Notes under the pieces: generated by a model
What the model was told of the DNA's origin: nothing
The model's input: only the letters and a program-made list of their open reading frames with translations
The model's database searches: none
Translations under genes and position numbers: made by a program
In this document: one piece after another, positions 28,707-37,692 of the stretch
Numbering within the stretch: the stretch's first letter is position 1
Layout of the letters: each line of letters opens with the position of its first letter
NCBI RefSeq assembly: GCF_001279775.1
Contig: NZ_LGDG01000167.1
Location: 124,001-188,000, forward strand
Length of the DNA: 64,000 bases
Direction: 5' to 3'
Source of the DNA: Streptomyces sp. MMG1533
Lineage (GTDB): Bacteria > Actinomycetota > Actinomycetes > Streptomycetales > Streptomycetaceae

Positions 28707-30230
28707 TCAGATCGCGGCGCGGTCCATGGGGAGGGTGAGGGCCTCGGCGTCGGTGCCGCGCCCCGTCGTGAAGTACGGCGAGTGCCGGACGTACTTGGCG
28801 ACGGCCGCCATGCCGAGGCCGAGGAGGATGATCCCGGCGGGCAGCGAGAACATGAACCAGCCGTTGTCCGGGCTGAGTTCGAAGTGGTCGCTCATGGTCA
28901 GGTACGAGTAGCCGAGGTAGCCGCCGAGGCCCAGCAGGACCAGGCCGGCCACGGCGGGCACGCCGACGGCGAGCAGCGCCTCGCGTGCTCCTTCGCGAAG
29001 CGCGGAGCGGAAGCGCACGGCGCAGGCGAGCGCGGTGAGGCCGTAGTAGAGGGCGACGATCAGGCCGCTGGCGTTGACGGCGGCCAGCAGCATGTCGCTG
29101 AGCTTGGGAATCGCGACGGCGAGCAGGGCGATCACGGCGGCGATGGACATCACGACGACCGTGCCGGCGGCAGGGGTGCCGTACCGCGGGTGGATGCGGG
29201 TCCACAGTGGTCCCATGGTGCGGTCGCGGCCCATGGCGAGCAGTCCGCGTGCCGTGGGAATCAGGGTGGCCTGCACGGAGGCGAACGCGGAGCACATCAG
29301 CGCGACCAGGGGCAGGGTGGCCCAGGGCTCGGCGGCCAGCTTCTGCCCGAGGTACGGGAGGGCCTGGGGGCCGTTCTTGACGAGTTCGGCCAGGCTCATC
29401 TCCCGCTGGAAGGCGACCGAGGCGAAGAGGAACAGGCCGAGCATGGCGAACAGGGCGATCAGGCCTCCCCGGGCCGAGTCGCCCGGGCTCTTCGTCTCCT
29501 CGGTGACGCTGAAGGCAGCGTCCCAGCCCCAGAAGAAGAACACCGCGAGAACCATGCCCTGGGCGAAGGCGGTGCCGTCGGGGATCTCGAAGGGGTTGAA
29601 CCAGGAGAGGGAGAAGGCGTGGTCACCGGTGACCAGGGCCCAGCCGCAGAAGCCCAGCAGCACCGTGTACTCGAAGACCAGCAGGGCGAACTGGAACCGG
29701 GTGGTGGCCCGCATCCCGGTGAGGGCCAGAGCCGTGAGGGCGAGGAGGAGCACCAGCCCGACCGCCGTGCTGACGCCGGTGGACGCCGGATCGAGGGCGA
29801 TGCCGGCGAGGCTGTGCAGGCCGGCCTTGTTGGCGAGGATCAGGACGACCGAGCCCATGATGGCGCTGGTGTAGGCACAGAAGATGATCGAGCCGACCAG
29901 GGTGACCCAGCCGGTCAGGAAGCCGGGCCAGGGGCCGAGGGACTTGCCGACCCACACGTAGCCGTTGCCGCAGTTCGGCTCCGAGCGGTTGAGACGGGCG
30001 TAGGCGGTAGCGATGCCGAGCACCGGCAGGAACGCCAGCAGCAGGAGCGCCGGGGCCTGAAGACCCACGATGGTCGCGATCGTGCCCATGCCGATGGCGA
30101 TGCTGGTGGTGGCCGCGGTGCTGGACGCGGCGATGGCGACGCCGTCGACGACGCCGAGGGAACGGCGCAGGGCCGGGCGGGGCCCGGCGGACGGGCTCGG
30201 AGGGGATGACAGGGGAGGTGCGGACGACAT
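28707..30230 (-). CDS. APC family amino acid/amine permease
   Basis: A 507-residue membrane protein of the amino acid-polyamine-organocation superfamily with ~12 hydrophobic segments. Landmarks are SLGVVDGVAIAASSTAATTSIAIG (TM1 with unwound small-residue region), RLNRSEPNCGNGYVWVGKSLG (typical APC loop), FFFWGWDAAFSVTEETKSPG, and IPTARGLLAMGRDRTMGP. ATG 30230 is chosen because GAGGAGCCC lies upstream; the frame opens 26 codons earlier without a site. It is the first gene of an operon with the amidohydrolase and is divergent from a TetR gene, so the substrate is likely an amine, amide or amino acid derivative sensed by that regulator (inference). Confidence 0.88.
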   Translation of the reverse strand: MSSAPPLSSPPSPSAGPRPALRRSLGVVDGVAIAASSTAATTSIAIGMGTIATIVGLQAPALLLLAFLPVLGIATAYARLNRSEPNCGNGYVWVGKSLGPWPGFLTGWVTLVGSIIFCAYTSAIMGSVVLILANKAGLHSLAGIALDPASTGVSTAVGLVLLLALTALALTGMRATTRFQFALLVFEYTVLLGFCGWALVTGDHAFSLSWFNPFEIPDGTAFAQGMVLAVFFFWGWDAAFSVTEETKSPGDSARGGLIALFAMLGLFLFASVAFQREMSLAELVKNGPQALPYLGQKLAAEPWATLPLVALMCSAFASVQATLIPTARGLLAMGRDRTMGPLWTRIHPRYGTPAAGTVVVMSIAAVIALLAVAIPKLSDMLLAAVNASGLIVALYYGLTALACAVRFRSALREGAREALLAVGVPAVAGLVLLGLGGYLGYSYLTMSDHFELSPDNGWFMFSLPAGIILLGLGMAAVAKYVRHSPYFTTGRGTDAEALTLPMDRAAI

Positions 30231-30302
30231 GAAGGGCTCCTCGGGGACGAGGGATGGGAAGAGCCGTGCGGGAATGCGATGGAACAGCTGTCGTCCGCAT
30301 AC

Positions 30303-30319
30303 CGTCAACCCTGTTGACG
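30303..30319. promoter_or_regulatory. Perfect palindrome, probable TetR operator
   Basis: CGTCAAC-CCT-GTTGACG is a perfect inverted repeat (7-base arms, 3-base spacer) in the divergent promoter region between the permease and TetR genes. Position, size and symmetry fit a TetR-family operator controlling both directions. Confidence 0.75.
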
Positions 30320-30389
30320 TAAGGAGCCCGGTGGCCGTTCACTGGACGGTACGCAGTGCCCGGTCGGCGTGGACGAGAGGAACCCGGTG

Positions 30390-31097
30390 ATGGCCACCCG
30401 TATCCCACAGGAGCGCAGACGCCGGCGGCCCACCCGCTCCGGGGTCCTGCTGTCGGAAGACCTGATCGTCGAGACCGCCCTGCGGCTGATCGGCGAGCAC
30501 GGTCCCGAGGCGCTGAGCGTGCGCCGGCTCGGCGCAGCACTGGGCTGCGACCCGACCGCTCTGTACCGCTACTTCCACGACACCGACGACATGGTGCTCG
30601 CCATCGCCGACCGGATCATCGGCGACGCGATGGCGGGGTTCGTCCCCGGAGACGACTGGGTGGCCTCGCTGCGCGAGATGGCCCTGCGGGTCCGCGCCGG
30701 ATACCTCGCCCATCCCCGGGCCGCCGCCATGGCCGCGCACCGGGTGACCCGGCGCAAGAACGAGATCCAGGCCGTGGAGACAGGGATCGGCCTACTGCTG
30801 TCCGCGGGCTTCGAACCGGCCCGCGCCGCACGGCTCTATCTGGCCTTCATCGACACCGTGCTCAGCCACGCTGCCGCGGACGCGGCGTTCCAGGCGCTCC
30901 CGCGGCAGCAGCGCGAGGCCGATCAGGGGGCGTGGAGGGACGTCTACCAAGGTCTGGACCCGGTGGCGTACCCGGCGCTCACCGCGGCACGCCGTGAGCT
31001 GCCCGGGATGGCGGACAACTCCTTCGAGGAGGCGGTGGACCTGCTGCTGGAGGCGTTGGCGGCCCGCGCCCCGGCGAGGCGGGGTTCGGGCCGCTGA
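30390..31097 (+). CDS. TetR/AcrR family transcriptional regulator
   Basis: A 235-residue regulator. The N-terminal helix-turn-helix is clear: LIVETALRLIGEHGPEALSV, then RRLGAALGCDPTALYRYFHD (recognition helix ending in the typical LYRYF). The C-terminal ~150 residues are helical and bind an unknown ligand. ATG 30390 is preferred since GAGAGGA sits about 10 bases upstream; an ATG seven codons earlier lacks a site. It is divergent from the permease-amidohydrolase operon, which it presumably represses, with the palindrome 70 bases before its start as candidate operator. Confidence 0.9.
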   Translation: MATRIPQERRRRRPTRSGVLLSEDLIVETALRLIGEHGPEALSVRRLGAALGCDPTALYRYFHDTDDMVLAIADRIIGDAMAGFVPGDDWVASLREMALRVRAGYLAHPRAAAMAAHRVTRRKNEIQAVETGIGLLLSAGFEPARAARLYLAFIDTVLSHAAADAAFQALPRQQREADQGAWRDVYQGLDPVAYPALTAARRELPGMADNSFEEAVDLLLEALAARAPARRGSGR

Positions 31098-31193
31098 GGT
31101 AGGGACACGTTCGGGACACAAGGACAGGAACAGACTGACAAGACCCGGCGGGTACCGACACGAGCCATGCCTGCGTCATGCCGACCGAGTCTC

Positions 31194-31232
31194 ATGAACA
31201 AGTCGCACGAACAAGTCGCACGAACAAGTCTG
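31194..31232 (+). repeat. Three tandem 13-bp repeats upstream of monooxygenase operon
   Basis: ATGAACAAGTCGC, ACGAACAAGTCGC and ACGAACAAGTCTG follow each other without gaps, 138 bases before the FMO start. Directly repeated sites of this length are common for AraC-type activators, and an AraC gene lies at the other end of the operon. The assignment is inference. Confidence 0.6.
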
Positions 31233-31369
31233 TCTCCACCGCGGACGGGTGCCGTGGTCGCGCGGCCGCTGAGGTCCGGTCCGTGGCCGCGCAGGTCAGT
31301 TCCCGCTGAACGGCCGGTGAATACGTTTCCTCCAACGCCCGTGAAGCGGGACGAACGAGGAGGCAGCCC

Positions 31370-32716
31370 GTGAAGGAAAGCCAGTTTGATACGTGTGTGA
31401 TCGGGGCGGGACCCGCCGGGCTGGCGGTCGCCAGGGCCCTGGCGGAGCGGAACCTGCCGTACACGCACCTGGAGCGGCACACCGGGCCCGGCGGCATCTG
31501 GGACATCGACAATCCCGGCAGCCCGATGTACGAGTCGGCCCACTTCATTTCCAGCAGGACCCTGTCGGGATTCGGCGGGTTCCCGATGCCCGACCACTTC
31601 GCTGACTACCCGCCCCACCGGCAGATCCTGTCGTACCTGCGGTCTTTCGCGGACGCCTACGGACTGACCGACCGCATCGAGTTCGGCGTCGAGGTCGAAA
31701 ACGTCGAGAAGAACGCGGACGGTACCTGGACGGTCACCCGTGCCGACGGGCGGGAAAGCGTGCACGGGCAGGTCGTCGTGTGTACGGGCTCGCAGTGGCA
31801 CCCCAACATCCCGGAGCTGCCGGGGGAGTTCAGCGGGGAGGTCCGGCACACCGTCGGGTACCGCAGCGCGGAGGAAATGCGGGGCAAGCGGGTCCTGGTC
31901 GTGGGGGCGGGGAACTCCGGGTGCGACATCGCCTGCGATGCGGCCCGGACCGCGGACCACGCGGTGATCAGTATGCGGCGCGGGTACTGGTTCATCCCCA
32001 AGCACCTGTTCGGCCGGCCGGTGGACACCATCGCGGGCAGTGGGCCGCACCTGCCGATGTGGCTGGCGCAGCGGGTCTTCGGTGCTCTCCTGCGGATCAT
32101 CAACGGCGACCCGACGCGGCTGGGGCTGCCGAAGCCGGACCACAAGCTGTTCGAGACCCACCCGGCCATCAACTCGATGCTGATCCACCACCTCCAGCAC
32201 GGCGACATCACCGCCAGGCCCGGGATCGCCCGCACCGAGGGCAGGAGCGTGTACTTCACCGACGGCACGAGCGACGACTTCGATCTCGTCCTGCTGGCCA
32301 CGGGCTACGTCCACAAAGTGCCGGTCGCGCAGCGGTACTTCGGCGACGAACAGCACCCCGACCTGTACCTGTCGTCGTTCTCGCGCGAGCACGAGGGCCT
32401 GTTCGGCATCGGCTTCATCGAGACCAACTCCGGTGCGTACCAGCTCTTCGACTCACAGGCGCAGCTGATCGCCGGGTACATCCATGACGCGCGGCACCGG
32501 CTGCCGAACGCGGAGCGGTTCGCCCGGATGATCCGCACCGACCGGCCGGATCTGTCCGGCGGGCTGAAGTTCGTCGACTCGCCCCGCCACACCGGTTACG
32601 TCGACGGCGCGGCCTTCGTGAAGTACCTGGGCAAGGTCGCGGGGGAGATGGGCTGGCGTACCGAGGGCCGGGCTCCGCGGGTGCGGTCCCTTCGGCCCGC
32701 GGAGGCGACGGCATGA
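31370..32716 (+). CDS. Flavin-containing monooxygenase (FMO/Baeyer-Villiger type)
   Basis: A 448-residue FAD/NADPH enzyme. GTG 31370 follows GAGGAGG. The FAD Rossmann motif is GAGPAG at 12-17, the NADPH motif VVGAGNSG at ~178, and between them EFSGEVRHTVGY at ~153-163 matches the FMO fingerprint FxGxxxHxxxY. It would oxygenate a soft nucleophile or a ketone to a sulphoxide, N-oxide or ester. Its stop overlaps the SDR start (ATGA), and an aldehyde dehydrogenase follows, so the operon looks like a path that oxidises an alcohol/ketone/aldehyde substrate. The order recalls the mycobacterial mymA operon, where an FMO and an SDR work with a VirS-type AraC regulator. Confidence 0.9.
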   Translation: MKESQFDTCVIGAGPAGLAVARALAERNLPYTHLERHTGPGGIWDIDNPGSPMYESAHFISSRTLSGFGGFPMPDHFADYPPHRQILSYLRSFADAYGLTDRIEFGVEVENVEKNADGTWTVTRADGRESVHGQVVVCTGSQWHPNIPELPGEFSGEVRHTVGYRSAEEMRGKRVLVVGAGNSGCDIACDAARTADHAVISMRRGYWFIPKHLFGRPVDTIAGSGPHLPMWLAQRVFGALLRIINGDPTRLGLPKPDHKLFETHPAINSMLIHHLQHGDITARPGIARTEGRSVYFTDGTSDDFDLVLLATGYVHKVPVAQRYFGDEQHPDLYLSSFSREHEGLFGIGFIETNSGAYQLFDSQAQLIAGYIHDARHRLPNAERFARMIRTDRPDLSGGLKFVDSPRHTGYVDGAAFVKYLGKVAGEMGWRTEGRAPRVRSLRPAEATA

Positions 32717-33591
32717 GCGGGTTCGACTTCACCGACAAGGTCATGCTGGTGACCGGCGGCGCGGGCGGCATCGGCAGCGCGCTGTGCCGCCGCTTCGCCT
32801 CCGGCGGCGCCCGCTGTGTCGTTGTCGACATCGACGGGATCCGCGCCATGAAGGTGGCCGCGGACCTGCCAGGCGCCGGGCATACGGGCATCGGATGCGA
32901 CCTGATGGACCGCGCCCAGGTGGAGCGGCTGTTCGAGGTGGTCGCCGATGACCACGGTCGCCTCGACGTACTCGTCAACAACGTGGGCATGACCAGCGCG
33001 GAACGCTTCGACGTCCGCAGCGTCGAGAGCATCGAGCGGGAGATCACCCTCAACCTGACCTCACCGCTGGTCGCGACCCGGATCGCCATTCCTCTTCTCA
33101 TGGCTTCCCGGGACGCCCGGGTGGTCACCACGGTCTCCCTCGGTGGGGTCTTCCCGCTGGGGGAGACCCCGATCTACACCGCTTCCAAGTTCGGGCTGCG
33201 TGGCGCGATGCTCGCCATCGGGCTCGACCTCAGGAGCAAGGGCATTCGGGCCGGGTCGGTGCTCCCGTCGGCCACCGACACCCGGATGCTGCGTCAGGAA
33301 GCCGTGGACGGCGGGAACTCCATGCAGTTCCAGGACCGTCCGCAGCAGCCCGCCGATGTCGTCGCGGCCGTGGTGAGCCTGCTGGACAAGCCCCGGCTGG
33401 AGGCCTACCCCCGGCCCGGTGAGTCCCGTCTGGTGCGGTTCGCGATGCTCATGCCGAACCTGCTGCCCCGGGCCTTCCCGCTGTTCCGCAAGCGCGGTGA
33501 CCGCGGCATGGCTCGCTACCTGGAGGAACTCCGCCGGCGCGGACTGGCCCGCCAGACCGACGGGCGCTGGGAGCTGGTGGAGGAAGTATGA
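32713..33591 (+). CDS. Short-chain dehydrogenase/reductase
   Basis: A 292-residue classical-type SDR. The cofactor motif TGGAGGIG is at 14-21, the NNVG motif near 88-92, and the catalytic YTASK is at 155-159 after a Ser-containing strand (VSLGG). The acidic residue VVDID after strand 2 suggests NAD(H). The C-terminal ~60 residues extend beyond the core (PNLLPRAFPLFRKRGDRG), as in membrane-associated or long-chain SDRs. ATG 32713 overlaps the FMO stop and its own stop overlaps the dehydrogenase start, so the three are one translational unit. Confidence 0.9.
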   Translation: MSGFDFTDKVMLVTGGAGGIGSALCRRFASGGARCVVVDIDGIRAMKVAADLPGAGHTGIGCDLMDRAQVERLFEVVADDHGRLDVLVNNVGMTSAERFDVRSVESIEREITLNLTSPLVATRIAIPLLMASRDARVVTTVSLGGVFPLGETPIYTASKFGLRGAMLAIGLDLRSKGIRAGSVLPSATDTRMLRQEAVDGGNSMQFQDRPQQPADVVAAVVSLLDKPRLEAYPRPGESRLVRFAMLMPNLLPRAFPLFRKRGDRGMARYLEELRRRGLARQTDGRWELVEEV

Positions 33592-35000
33592 CCACGAACG
33601 AGATGCTGCAGGTCGTCAACCCCGCCACCGGGGAGCCGATCACCACCCTGCCCGCCGCAAGCGCCGACGACGTCGCCAAGGCCGCCGAGCAGGCCCGGCA
33701 GGTCCACGACGCCGGGGTGTGGTCGCACCTGCCGGTCCGGGAGCGCGGTGCGGTGCTGCTGCGGCTGGCCGACCTGATGGAACGCGACGCGGAGATCCTT
33801 GCCCGGCTGGACAGCGAGGACGCGGGCAAGCCGATCACGGAGTGCCGTACGGGCGACGTACCGGGCGCGGTCGAGTCGATCCGCTGGTTCGCCGAGGCGG
33901 CCGACAAGGTCTTCGGCCGGGTCACGCCGAGTGGGTGCGACGCTCTCGGTCTCATGAGCCGTGAGCCGGTCGGGGTCGTCGCGGCGATCCTGCCGTGGAA
34001 CTACCCGCTCGCCATGGCCGCATGGAAGGTCGGACCGGCCCTGGCTGCCGGCAACTGTCTGCTGGTCAAGCCCGCCGAAGCGACCCCGCGCTCCGCCCTG
34101 CACCTGGCCGCTCTCGCAGCCGAGGCAGGCCTTCCCGACGGGGTGCTCACGGTGCTGCCCGGGTACGGCCAGGAGGCCGGGGCGGCCCTCGCCCGTAACC
34201 CCCTCGTGGGGGCGCTCTCCTTCACCGGGTCCACCGCGACCGGCCGCCGCATCCTCAAGGACGCCGCCGAGAGCAACTTCAAGCGGGTCTCGCTGGAGAT
34301 GGGCGGCAAGAGCCCCCAGGTGCTGATGGCCGACGCGCTCTCCTACGGCGACGAGCTCATCGACAACATGATCGAGGCCGCGTTCCTGACCATGGGGCAG
34401 AACTGCACGGCCGGCTCCCGGGTTCTGGTTCACCGCAGTATCGCCGAGGAGGTCCTTGAGCGGTTCACCGCTGCGGCGAGAGAGCTCGTCATCGGTGATC
34501 CGGCCGACCCGCGCACGCAGATGGGGCCGCTCATCAACCACACCGCCTTCGACCGGGTCGCGGGAGCCGTGGAGGCCGCCCGGGCCGGCGGAGCCCAGAT
34601 CCACACCGGGGGACTGCCCCACGGGCTGCCTTCGCGCGGCGCCTACTACCCGCCCACCGTGATCACCCGAGCCCCCGACGGCAGCGACGTCCTCACCAAG
34701 GAGTTGTTCGGTCCCGTCGTCACCGTCGAGACCTTCACCTCCGAGGACGAGGCGGTACGCAGGGCCAACGCCACCGAGTACGGTCTCGCCGCCTCGGTCT
34801 GGACCCGCGACCTCGATACCGCGCTGCGGCTGGCCCGCGGCATCGAGGCCGGCGTGGTCTCCGTCAACGCCTACAGCGAGGGCGACATCACCACCCCCTT
34901 CGGCGGCTGGAAGCAGTCGGGATTCGGGGGAGTGGAGAAGTCCACCGACGCCTTCGGCCAGTGGACCAGGGAGAAGACGATCTGGATCCGCACCCGCTGA
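33588..35000 (+). CDS. NAD(P)-dependent aldehyde dehydrogenase
   Basis: A 470-residue ALDH. Catalytic Glu237 (LEMGGKSP) and Cys273 (GQNCTAGSRV) are present, as are ILPWNYPLAMAAWKVGPAL (cofactor cleft), SFTGSTATGR and the late TKELFGPVVTVETF and PFGGWKQSGFG motifs. It oxidises an aldehyde to the acid and completes the FMO-SDR-ALDH path. ATG 33588 overlaps the SDR stop. The closest general type is betaine/gamma-aminobutyraldehyde dehydrogenase-like, but the substrate cannot be told from sequence. Confidence 0.92.
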   Translation: MTTNEMLQVVNPATGEPITTLPAASADDVAKAAEQARQVHDAGVWSHLPVRERGAVLLRLADLMERDAEILARLDSEDAGKPITECRTGDVPGAVESIRWFAEAADKVFGRVTPSGCDALGLMSREPVGVVAAILPWNYPLAMAAWKVGPALAAGNCLLVKPAEATPRSALHLAALAAEAGLPDGVLTVLPGYGQEAGAALARNPLVGALSFTGSTATGRRILKDAAESNFKRVSLEMGGKSPQVLMADALSYGDELIDNMIEAAFLTMGQNCTAGSRVLVHRSIAEEVLERFTAAARELVIGDPADPRTQMGPLINHTAFDRVAGAVEAARAGGAQIHTGGLPHGLPSRGAYYPPTVITRAPDGSDVLTKELFGPVVTVETFTSEDEAVRRANATEYGLAASVWTRDLDTALRLARGIEAGVVSVNAYSEGDITTPFGGWKQSGFGGVEKSTDAFGQWTREKTIWIRTR

Positions 35001-35008
35001 CCTCGGCC

Positions 35009-36082
35009 TCAGAGCCGATCCGAACGCATCCGCTCCCGCAGCTGGACCGGGGAGGTGCCGTGCCAGCGGCGCACCGCGCGGCGCAGCGCCCGTTCGTCGG
35101 AGAATCCCGCCCGGCGGGCGATGTCGCGCAGTGTCAGTTCCGGGCGGAGCAACAGCTGTTCGACGCGTTCCCGGCGCACTCCCTCGACGAGTGCCTCGTA
35201 CGTCGTGCCGCAGTCGGCCAGCCGACGGCGCAACGTCCGCTCGCTCGTCGCATGCCGCCGCGCCTGCTCACCGAACGAAGGCACCACCGGCAGCCCCTGC
35301 GCGACGGAGATTTCCAGCACCTCCAGCAGATCCTGCTGGTCACGGCGGGAAGCCAACTGCGCGTTGAGCATCTCGAGCGTCGACGCGTAGCTCACAGGAT
35401 CCCGGCCGGGCATCCGGGTGCGGGCCCACGCGGGGTCGATGACCATGCGGTTGGTGGGGGCGCCGAAGCGGACCGGACAGCCGAACAGGGCCTCGTACAG
35501 GTCGAGTTGGCGTGGTGGCGGAAAGGAGAACTCCACCGCCCTCGGCGCGAAGCCCGGCCCGACGGCCAGCCGGGACAGGGTGACCACGGAGGCGAACGCC
35601 TCCTCGCTCAGGAAGGAAGCCACGGCCGGGTCCATGGCGGGATCGGGAAGATCGGCACGCAGCACGAAGGCGTCGTCCTCCTCACTCACAGCGGCCGACC
35701 ACACCACCATCGCCCCTGACAGGTTCTGGTACTTCACCCCGGTCTCGATGGCGTGCCGCAGCGTGTTGTCGGCCATCAGGGCGAAGCCGAGCAGGCCCCA
35801 CGCGGTCAGGTGCTGCGCCGCGCCGACTCTCAGCCCCAGGCGCTCGTCCCTGGTGAGCTCCAGTGCACGACGGATCACCGCGCTGCCCTGCCGGTACGAC
35901 ACCCGCAGCGCGGCGGAGCGCATGACCGTCTCGTCCAGTCCCATCTGCTTCAGCAAGGGCCGCAGATCGACGCCGTGCTCGTCGGCGACCACGACCAAAT
36001 AGCGCAGGATGTTCGGCTGGATCGTCGCCGAGGTGCTGCGGCTGGTCCCGGGAAGGTCTGCCGGGCCGGGGGCAAGGGACAT
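35009..36082 (-). CDS. AraC family regulator with arabinose-binding-like N-terminal domain (VirS/OruR type)
   Basis: A 357-residue regulator. ATG 36082 has AAGGTG 7 bases upstream; an ATG 12 codons earlier is less likely. Residues ~20-210 are the Arabinose_bd-type sensor domain (ILRYLVVVADEHGVDLRPLL; AWGLLGFALMADNTLRHAI). The C-terminal ~90 residues are the double helix-turn-helix (SERTLRRRLADCGTTYEALV; LTLRDIARRAGFSDERALRR, then AVRRWHGTSPVQLRE). It converges with the FMO-SDR-ALDH operon, ending 9 bases from the ALDH stop, and is the natural candidate for its activator, as VirS is for mymA; in mycobacteria, however, the regulator gene diverges. Confidence 0.88.
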   Translation of the reverse strand: MSLAPGPADLPGTSRSTSATIQPNILRYLVVVADEHGVDLRPLLKQMGLDETVMRSAALRVSYRQGSAVIRRALELTRDERLGLRVGAAQHLTAWGLLGFALMADNTLRHAIETGVKYQNLSGAMVVWSAAVSEEDDAFVLRADLPDPAMDPAVASFLSEEAFASVVTLSRLAVGPGFAPRAVEFSFPPPRQLDLYEALFGCPVRFGAPTNRMVIDPAWARTRMPGRDPVSYASTLEMLNAQLASRRDQQDLLEVLEISVAQGLPVVPSFGEQARRHATSERTLRRRLADCGTTYEALVEGVRRERVEQLLLRPELTLRDIARRAGFSDERALRRAVRRWHGTSPVQLRERMRSDRL

Positions 36083-36289
36083 TGCACTCACCTTCTGCTG
36101 GGCGACCACCGTAGGCACCGGGCATCACCGGTCGCACTCCCTGGCCCCGGAAGTCCCCTGTACGGCCCCTGGCGTCCTGAGTCTGCCTTCCGGGCCTGGC
36201 TACGGTTTCCCCAACCCGCACGGCATTCGATTCGCTGGTCCTCGACTGCTCACCCCAGCGCACACAGGAAATGAAGGCGCGACAGCATC

Positions 36290-37543
36290 ATGTCCTTTAA
36301 TGCTCCAGCACGGGCGAGGGCCGGGCACCCGGTCTCCAAGACCGGCGCCCGAAGGGGCGCGACCCTCGCGTTCGCCGCGCAAGGGGTGTCCGTCGCCGCC
36401 GTGTACACGACCGTCCCCGCTGTCACGGAACACCTGAGACTGGCTCCGCTCCTGACGACCACCCTGATGGTCGCGGTGGCGCTGATGGCAGGGGGCGGCA
36501 GCTTCCTGGGTTTGGCCGCGATCCGCCGCGCCGGTCCCGTCGCCACGATGCGCGGGGCCATCCTGACGGCCGCCGCCGCGCTGGTGATGATCGGGTGGGC
36601 CCCCGGCGAGGCGACCGCCATCTGCGCGTACATCCTCTTCGGGCTCTCTGTCGGTGCCCTCGATGTCGGGGTCAGCACCCGGGCAGCGGCGATCGAACGC
36701 GCCTACGGCCGCAGCATCTTCGGCTCCTTCTACACAGCATGGAGCGTCGGCGGCGTGGTCGCGGCCCTGCTCACTGCCGGTGCCGCCCGCCTGGAGTGGC
36801 CCGTAGCCGCCGGCCTGAGCGTTCAGGCATGCATCGTGCTGCTCCTCGCCGCCTGTATGCGCACGCATGCCCTGCCCTCCCCCTCCTCCGCAGGGCCGCC
36901 GGACGCTCTCGCGCAGCCGCCGCTGGGGCGCCGCCTGTGGATCCGGCTCATCCCCTTCGGCCTGGTCCTCCTCGTCGTCTATGTCGTCGACTCCACCGTC
37001 TCAGCCTGGTCGGCGGTCTACCTGCGCCAGACCCTCGCCGCGTCTCTCACGGTCGCGCCGCTGGCGTACGCGGCCTACCAGGCCGGCACAGTCGTCGGTC
37101 GCGCCGCCACCGACCGACTCGTGCAACGGCTCGGTGCGGTCGCCGTCGTGCGCACCGCGGCCCTGCTCGTCGCGGTCGCCCTGACAGGCATGGCCGCCAC
37201 GCCGAGCTGGCCGTTCGCCGTTCTCGCGGCCGGGGCTGTGGGCCTGGGGGCGTCCGTCCTGGCTCCGCTGTGTCTGGCCGCCGCCGCGCGGCTGCGTCCC
37301 GCTGCCTCGGAGGCGGTCCTGGCACGCCTGAACCTGTTCAACTACGTCGGCGTCATCACCGGTGGCGCGGTGAGCGGACTCCTCGGCTCCACCGGCCAGT
37401 TCCGTCTCGCCTACGCGGCACCGGCCGCCCTGGCGGTTCTTCTCCTGGCCGCCGCCCGCCATTTCACCCAGCAGCCGCCACGCTCGGCCCGTGGGGAGCG
37501 AGTCCCTCCCTTCGACCGGGCAGATCCTCAGCCACTCGGCTGA
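36290..37543 (+). CDS. MFS transporter
   Basis: A 417-residue major facilitator with ~12 hydrophobic segments: AQGVSVAAVYTTVPAVTEHL, LTTTLMVAVALMAGGGSFLG, CAYILFGLSVGALDVGVSTR and, in the second half, LVLLVVYVVDSTVSAWSAVY. Asp and Arg in GALDVGVSTRAAAIER resemble the sugar/fucose-permease-like or MFS-1 subgroup. Substrate is unknown. ATG 36290 has only a weak upstream AAGG. Not obviously in an operon with the divergently read AraC gene. Confidence 0.87.
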   Translation: MSFNAPARARAGHPVSKTGARRGATLAFAAQGVSVAAVYTTVPAVTEHLRLAPLLTTTLMVAVALMAGGGSFLGLAAIRRAGPVATMRGAILTAAAALVMIGWAPGEATAICAYILFGLSVGALDVGVSTRAAAIERAYGRSIFGSFYTAWSVGGVVAALLTAGAARLEWPVAAGLSVQACIVLLLAACMRTHALPSPSSAGPPDALAQPPLGRRLWIRLIPFGLVLLVVYVVDSTVSAWSAVYLRQTLAASLTVAPLAYAAYQAGTVVGRAATDRLVQRLGAVAVVRTAALLVAVALTGMAATPSWPFAVLAAGAVGLGASVLAPLCLAAAARLRPAASEAVLARLNLFNYVGVITGGAVSGLLGSTGQFRLAYAAPAALAVLLLAAARHFTQQPPRSARGERVPPFDRADPQPLG

Positions 37544-37692
37544 GCGTTCTCACACCGGGTGCGTCCGGACCGTCGACGATGGAAAAGCCGTGGGGTGACC
37601 GCGTACGCGTCCGGCTGCTCCCAGTGCTTACCGGGGGCCCCGCAACGCCGTCCAGGCTCGCCGGTGGGCATGTTCATGCAGAGGTTCGTTGC

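Noticed and set aside
31194..31232. Possible CRISPR-like array
   Set aside because: The 13-bp units are directly contiguous with no spacers, and no cas genes are present. The heptamer tract at 40191 was rejected for the same reason.
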